Below are positions 59,888 through 64,000 of a stretch of DNA of 64,000 bases, in pieces. The first letter of the stretch is position 1; every line of letters starts with the position of its first letter. A program made the translations under genes and the position numbers. Where the stretch lies: positions 20,115-84,114 of the forward strand of contig CAMYVY010000010.1 in assembly GCA_947302715.1 (NCBI GenBank). Direction: 5' to 3'. Origin of the DNA: an uncultured Clostridia bacterium. Its GTDB lineage: Bacteria; Bacillota; Clostridia; Peptostreptococcales; Anaerovoracaceae. Under the pieces are notes generated by a model. It was not told the DNA's origin, did not search any database, and saw only the letters and a program-made list of their open reading frames with translations.

Positions 59888-61270
59888 CTACCCCTGATAG
59901 GGAATAAATATTCCGAGATTGTCATTAACTATGACGCCTTTATCTAATGCCAGCTTGCCGCCTTGATAGACGCGGACAATACCCTCGGGCGGTCTCAGTT
60001 CCGTGAAGTCCGCTCTATCGATTACGGTATTCGGATTGAAAATCGTAATGTCGGCGTCAGCTCCTTCCGTGATTCTTCCTTTGTTTCGGAGATTCATGCG
60101 CACCGCCGGTTCAAATGTGATTTTACGGAGTGCATCAATCAACGGTAGAGCGTTTTCTTCGCGAACATACTTTCCGAGCACTCTCGGGAATGTGCCTGCG
60201 GCTCTCGGATGTCCATTTCCGGTTGCGATGATTCCGTCCGATGCAATCATGCCGTTTGGATTTACAATTGCCTCACGAATAGCATCTTCCTTCATTACAA
60301 AGGCGACAGCCAGCATGTTCGGATAATTTTCGCGAGCGTCGTGGAAGATTTGCTCAGTACAATAGACTCCGCGATAAGGTTCCGCTGTCAGCATAATGCT
60401 GTCGTGACCGACTCCCCATGATTCCAAACATCCATCTTCGAAAACCGTTGACCCAATGTATGTGGAAAAGGCATTGTATGGGTATGTGTCGTAATTAAGA
60501 CCGGGATCAACTTCCATAGCCTTGTTGATGTGCTCTAAGCATTCTCCCATGATATCAAAAGCGCAGCAACTGGATAGATGTGAAATCTGGAACTTCGGTT
60601 TTATGGCTCTGGAGAAGCGAATCATTTCATCGACATTGTCGGTGTTCACGTGATCTTCGTCTCTGTAGTGAGCACTTACTATCATATTGGGGTCATCAAG
60701 TAAATCAACCGCAAATAGCATTTCATCAAAGGTCATAGCAGGGTCGTATTCGATTCCAAATGACACGCCGCACGCACCGAGATTGATTTCATGCATTATC
60801 TTATCGCGTATTTCCCTTCGTTGGGCAGTTGTCGTAATTTCGTGGTGACCGATTTCCATCCCTGTGCGGAAGAAATTATAGCCGGATAGAATCATGTAAT
60901 TAATCGGAGTCCCACCAAGCTCGTTCACTATATCTTTAAAAGATTCAAGCGGCTGCCTTTGGGTTCCGCAGTTACCGCCAACGCCGGTTGTTACACCCAT
61001 CTCCAGCATATGCCTCGAAGTTGAGTATTTTTTCCCTTCAGTTAAAAAGCGCTCCTCATGCATGTGAATGTCGATGAATCCCGGAGACACTATAAGTCCT
61101 TCTGCATCAAAAATTTCATTCGCTGCCGGTTCACCGTTTCCAATATATTCAATCTTTCCATCCTTGATGCCTATGTTCGCTTGTTTTAATTCGGCACCTT
61201 GATTTTTGATTCCTGTTTCGTAGTTTCCGTAATCGGGATACTTGCCGTTAATTATCAAAACATCAAGCAT
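59888..61270 (-). CDS. D-aminoacylase / amidohydrolase-family protein
   Basis: 460 residues. Metal-dependent amidohydrolase related to N-acyl-D-amino-acid deacylases: N-terminal beta domain (LIINGKYPDY), metal motif GFIDIHMHEERFL, GGNCGTQRQP, SAHYRDEDHVNTDN, FQISHLSSCCAF, and the C-terminal DADITIFNPNTVIDRADFTE that restores the beta domain. The H-x-H is followed by Glu rather than the Asp of dihydroorotases. AGGAGG before ATG; TATAAT about 30 bases upstream. With the adjoining M20 gene it suggests use of N-acylated amino acids. Confidence 0.9.
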   Translation of the reverse strand: MLDVLIINGKYPDYGNYETGIKNQGAELKQANIGIKDGKIEYIGNGEPAANEIFDAEGLIVSPGFIDIHMHEERFLTEGKKYSTSRHMLEMGVTTGVGGNCGTQRQPLESFKDIVNELGGTPINYMILSGYNFFRTGMEIGHHEITTTAQRREIRDKIMHEINLGACGVSFGIEYDPAMTFDEMLFAVDLLDDPNMIVSAHYRDEDHVNTDNVDEMIRFSRAIKPKFQISHLSSCCAFDIMGECLEHINKAMEVDPGLNYDTYPYNAFSTYIGSTVFEDGCLESWGVGHDSIMLTAEPYRGVYCTEQIFHDARENYPNMLAVAFVMKEDAIREAIVNPNGMIASDGIIATGNGHPRAAGTFPRVLGKYVREENALPLIDALRKITFEPAVRMNLRNKGRITEGADADITIFNPNTVIDRADFTELRPPEGIVRVYQGGKLALDKGVIVNDNLGIFIPYQG

Positions 61271-61418
61271 AAATACCTCCTGTGATTATTGCAATTATTC
61301 TGAAAATATTATACTACAAACAGCGCTTAAAATCGAGGTTAATATAGTTCTCACAATTGAAATTTGTACGTAAATAGGTGTATAGTTATAGAGTATTTTA
61401 TCGAAAGTTGATTAACAA

Positions 61419-62777
61419 ATGAGCAAAACCACCACCCGGGATTTGACCTCCGGAAAATTATTAAACCAACTCATACTTTTTGCGCTTCCGCTATTTTTGG
61501 GAAACGTCTTTCAGATGCTCTACAACATGGTTGACACCATCGTCGTAGGAAATTTTGTTGGGAAAGAAGCTCTTGCTGCGGTTGGCTCTACCACCATGAT
61601 TACAAACATGGCAGTGTTTTTCTTTAACGGTCTTTCAATCGGTGCGGGTGTCGTTATAAGCAGAGAGTTCGGAGCCAAGGATTTAAAAGAACTACATAAA
61701 TCCATTGAGACCACCATGGCCATGACCTTGATTCTTTGTGTCCTCTTTACGGTCTTTGGTGTAATATTCGTAAAACCCATGCTCAGGATGATGGCAACCC
61801 CTGATGATGTAATGCCGGATGCAACGATCTATCTCAGGACGTATATTGCGGGAATTTCCGGACTAATGATTTACAACATGGCGAGTGGGATTCTAAGAGC
61901 GGTTGGCGATACGACCAGGCCGCTGTATTTTTTGATACTTACAAGTATCATGAATATCGTGCTTGATCTCCTCTTTGTCATCCAATTCAAGATGGGAGTA
62001 ATGGGGGTCGCTCTTGCAACAATCATTGCTCAGTTCGCCTCTGCCGTAATGGTTCTAAGACTTCTCACCAAAACGAACGACATCTATAAGCTCACATGGA
62101 ACGACCTTGGAATCGATAAAAAAATAATGATTCAGATTTTGAGGATAGGTCTTCCGGCTTCCATTCAGAGCACAGTCACAGCATTTTCAAATGCCTTTGT
62201 CCAATCATACATAAACAAATTTGGCTCAGCCGTAATGGCCGGATGGAGTTGCTACAATAAACTGGACCAGTTCATTTTCCTCCCGATAATGAGTATGTCA
62301 AATGCTGCGACAACTATAGTAAGCCAAAATATAGGAGCAAAGAAGATCAAGAGAGCAGAGGATGCAATTTTTACAACGGTTGTATTTACCTTTTCTGTTT
62401 GTGCCGTTATCGCAATCCTGCTGTTTCTGTTTGCCGAACCGGCAAATGGAATATTTTCAAAGGACTCAGACGTTATACATTATGGTGTTTTGTTTATAAG
62501 AACGAATATATTCTTCTTCCTGGCCAACAGTATAAACCATACAATGGCCGGAGGAATACGCGGGCATGGAGACTCAGCGGGACCGATGGTTATTCTGCTA
62601 ACATGCTTCGTTGCCATTAGACAGATATATCTATATGTGGTTACGCATTTCTTCGCCAATACTCCTGTAACCGTAGCACTAAGCTACCCTGTCGGTTGGT
62701 TAACTTGCTGCGTAACGATGCTTTGCTATTACAATTTTGTGGTGAAGCGTCGGAGTCGAGACATAGTTAGCCAATAA
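61419..62777 (+). CDS. MATE-family multidrug/toxin exporter
   Basis: 452 residues, about 12 membrane helices in two similar halves (NorM/DinF-type). Signature stretches: LPLFLGNVFQMLYNMVDTIVVGNFVGKEALAAVG and, in the second half, SIQSTVTAFSNAFVQSYINKFG and MSNAATTIVSQNIGAKK. Uses a Na+ or H+ gradient to expel cationic compounds. No Shine-Dalgarno is visible before ATG 61419. It overlaps the convergent glycerate kinase gene by 11 bp. Confidence 0.93.
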   Translation: MSKTTTRDLTSGKLLNQLILFALPLFLGNVFQMLYNMVDTIVVGNFVGKEALAAVGSTTMITNMAVFFFNGLSIGAGVVISREFGAKDLKELHKSIETTMAMTLILCVLFTVFGVIFVKPMLRMMATPDDVMPDATIYLRTYIAGISGLMIYNMASGILRAVGDTTRPLYFLILTSIMNIVLDLLFVIQFKMGVMGVALATIIAQFASAVMVLRLLTKTNDIYKLTWNDLGIDKKIMIQILRIGLPASIQSTVTAFSNAFVQSYINKFGSAVMAGWSCYNKLDQFIFLPIMSMSNAATTIVSQNIGAKKIKRAEDAIFTTVVFTFSVCAVIAILLFLFAEPANGIFSKDSDVIHYGVLFIRTNIFFFLANSINHTMAGGIRGHGDSAGPMVILLTCFVAIRQIYLYVVTHFFANTPVTVALSYPVGWLTCCVTMLCYYNFVVKRRSRDIVSQ

Positions 62778-63939
62778 ATGGCTGAATCAATCGGAAAATC
62801 TGTTCCACTGTGAGCGTGAGATTCTTCTTGGCAACGTCAGGGCTCATCGCGTCATCCAAACTGATGATACTTCTCAAGATTGGGAAGAAGGCATCGATAC
62901 CCTCCTTGTTGCAGTTGGATGCGTCATCGGTTACGCTGCCTGCGATGGCTATAACCTTGCAGCCGTATCTTTTGGCAAGTTTTGCAATTCCTACGGGGAC
63001 CTTGCCCATAGCTGTCTGTCCATCGAGCCGACCCTCGCCGGTGATAACTATACTCGCGTCAGCGAGCTCCTTTTCGAGTTCAATGGCTCGAACGACAATA
63101 TCTATTCCGGGTTCAAGAGAAGTATTGGGAACATAATTTAAAAATGCAAATCCAAGACCTCCTGCTGCTCCCGCGCCTTCGGTATTTTGCAAATCCTCAC
63201 CAAAGTATTCTGCCGTGCAGCGCGCATAGTGTTGCATTTTCAAGTCAAAGTCATCCAGTTGATCCTCCCGAACACCTTTCTGTGGGCCGAAAATATGAAC
63301 CGCGCCAGTCTTTCCGCATAGGGGATTTTTGACATCGCAAGCAATTTGGAATTTGCAGTTGGCTAGGTCCTTGTTCATGGCCGATGCATCAATGATTGAT
63401 ATTTGATCAAGCTCCTGAATCCCGGGTGCTACAGATGTTCCATCCGATTTTAAAAACTTACATCCGAGAGCTTGGAGCATTCCCACACCGCCGTCTGTTG
63501 TTGCGCTTCCGCCGATTCCGATAATCATACTGCGGCATCCACGAGAGAGTGCATCAAGAATCATTTCACCAACACCATAGGTAGTCGCCGACGATGGATT
63601 TAAATTGCTGCGATCAACCAATGTTATTCCGGCTGCTTCAGCCATTTCGATAATGGCTGTTTTCTCTTCTGCACCTGAGTTGTCGCAGTCGGATATTATT
63701 CCGTACTTTGCTGTAACTGGCACACCAAGAGGACCCGTCACATTTACGGATATAAACTCACCGCCAAAGCCCTCGACGAGCGCTGTGGTGGTTCCCTCGC
63801 CACCGTCGGCCAGAGGTTTAACAACGACATTTGCCGTGCCCAGATCGAGCGCTCTAAGAATTCCCTCTTTTGCTGCGCTTCCGGCCTCCATGGATGTCAG
63901 ACTTCCTTTAAATGAATCAATCGCCACAACTATTTTCAT
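62767..63939 (-). CDS. glxK: glycerate kinase (GlxK/GarK family)
   Basis: 390 residues, full length. Phosphorylates glycerate, most likely to 2-phosphoglycerate. KIVVAIDSFKGSLTSMEAGSA, PLADGGEGTTTALVEG, IGIGGSATTDGGVGMLQALG, ITGEGRLDGQTAMGKVP are family hallmarks. It may feed carbon from serine/hydroxypyruvate or glyoxylate metabolism into glycolysis, which would fit the glycine-serine operon 8 kb away (inference). No clear ribosome site; a 10-bp hairpin lies 12 bp upstream of the start. Confidence 0.95.
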   Translation of the reverse strand: MKIVVAIDSFKGSLTSMEAGSAAKEGILRALDLGTANVVVKPLADGGEGTTTALVEGFGGEFISVNVTGPLGVPVTAKYGIISDCDNSGAEEKTAIIEMAEAAGITLVDRSNLNPSSATTYGVGEMILDALSRGCRSMIIGIGGSATTDGGVGMLQALGCKFLKSDGTSVAPGIQELDQISIIDASAMNKDLANCKFQIACDVKNPLCGKTGAVHIFGPQKGVREDQLDDFDLKMQHYARCTAEYFGEDLQNTEGAGAAGGLGFAFLNYVPNTSLEPGIDIVVRAIELEKELADASIVITGEGRLDGQTAMGKVPVGIAKLAKRYGCKVIAIAGSVTDDASNCNKEGIDAFFPILRSIISLDDAMSPDVAKKNLTLTVEQIFRLIQPFIG

Positions 63940-63951
63940 ATTCGTACGTAT

Positions 63952-63981
63952 AATCCAATCATCGAAGATGGTGATTGGATT
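63952..63981. terminator. hairpin next to the glycerate kinase start
   Basis: Perfect 10-bp stem aatccaatca/tgattggatt with a 10-nt loop. On the + strand it ends in TTTTTCC and could terminate; on the - strand it sits in the leader of the kinase gene. Confidence 0.5.
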
Positions 63982-64000
63982 TTTCCTTTCTCCCGGATTC

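Overview
The window is chromosomal DNA of a low-to-moderate G+C, anaerobic Gram-positive bacterium. The evidence is LPXTG/sortase pili, CWB2 cell-wall modules, purine-rich Shine-Dalgarno sites, a glycyl radical enzyme with its activase, and a glycine-riboswitch-controlled glycine cleavage operon. A Clostridia-class Bacillota member close to the Anaerovoracaceae / Eubacteriales Family XIII is my inference; no rRNA or tRNA gene is present to confirm it.

Left part (1-19.9 kb): surface and accessory DNA. It opens inside a giant LPXTG-anchored beta-helix/isopeptide-domain adhesin. An accessory island (7.4-13.5 kb) follows: an Rpn-family nuclease, a small membrane protein, a 92-bp repeat array, a CWB2 cell-wall protein, HicAB, a RelBE-like pair and a truncated ATPase. 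Rpn and HicAB sit in two head-to-head cassettes that share the same upstream (~150 bp) and downstream (37 bp) repeats but carry different cargo. A pilus locus comes next (13.6-18.8 kb: structured leader, major pilin, class C sortase, minor pilin, second sortase), then a zinc-ribbon membrane protein.

Middle part (19.9-34.7 kb): mostly housekeeping genes (prfA, tsaC/sua5-type, rpiB, upp, tyrS, greA, lysS). Among them are an acyl-CoA synthetase carrying a decayed second adenylation domain full of minisatellite repeats, an ornithine/alanine-racemase-type enzyme with a low-complexity insertion, and an apparently leaderless XRE/HipA-like pair with a perfect operator palindrome in its promoter. Several intergenic gaps here hold short tandem repeats.

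Right part (34.8-64 kb): catabolism. A YfcC-type carrier, an AraC regulator, a glycyl radical enzyme whose active-site motif reads C-I-Q instead of the dehydratase C-x-E, its activase, an M20 amidohydrolase, a CoA-disulfide-reductase-like flavoprotein, a C_GCAxxG_C_C protein and an SDR form a plausible uncharacterised degradation cluster. It abuts a tandem glycine riboswitch driving a fused gcvT-glyA gene, gcvH, gcvPA, gcvPB and serC, which would convert glycine to serine and one-carbon units. After that come a DUF4956/VTC/metallo-beta-lactamase trio, amide hydrolases (two M20 enzymes and a D-aminoacylase-like protein), a MATE exporter and glycerate kinase. The cluster hypothesis (import of an amide or amino-acid-like substrate, radical cleavage, reduction, glycine disposal) is inference from gene order.
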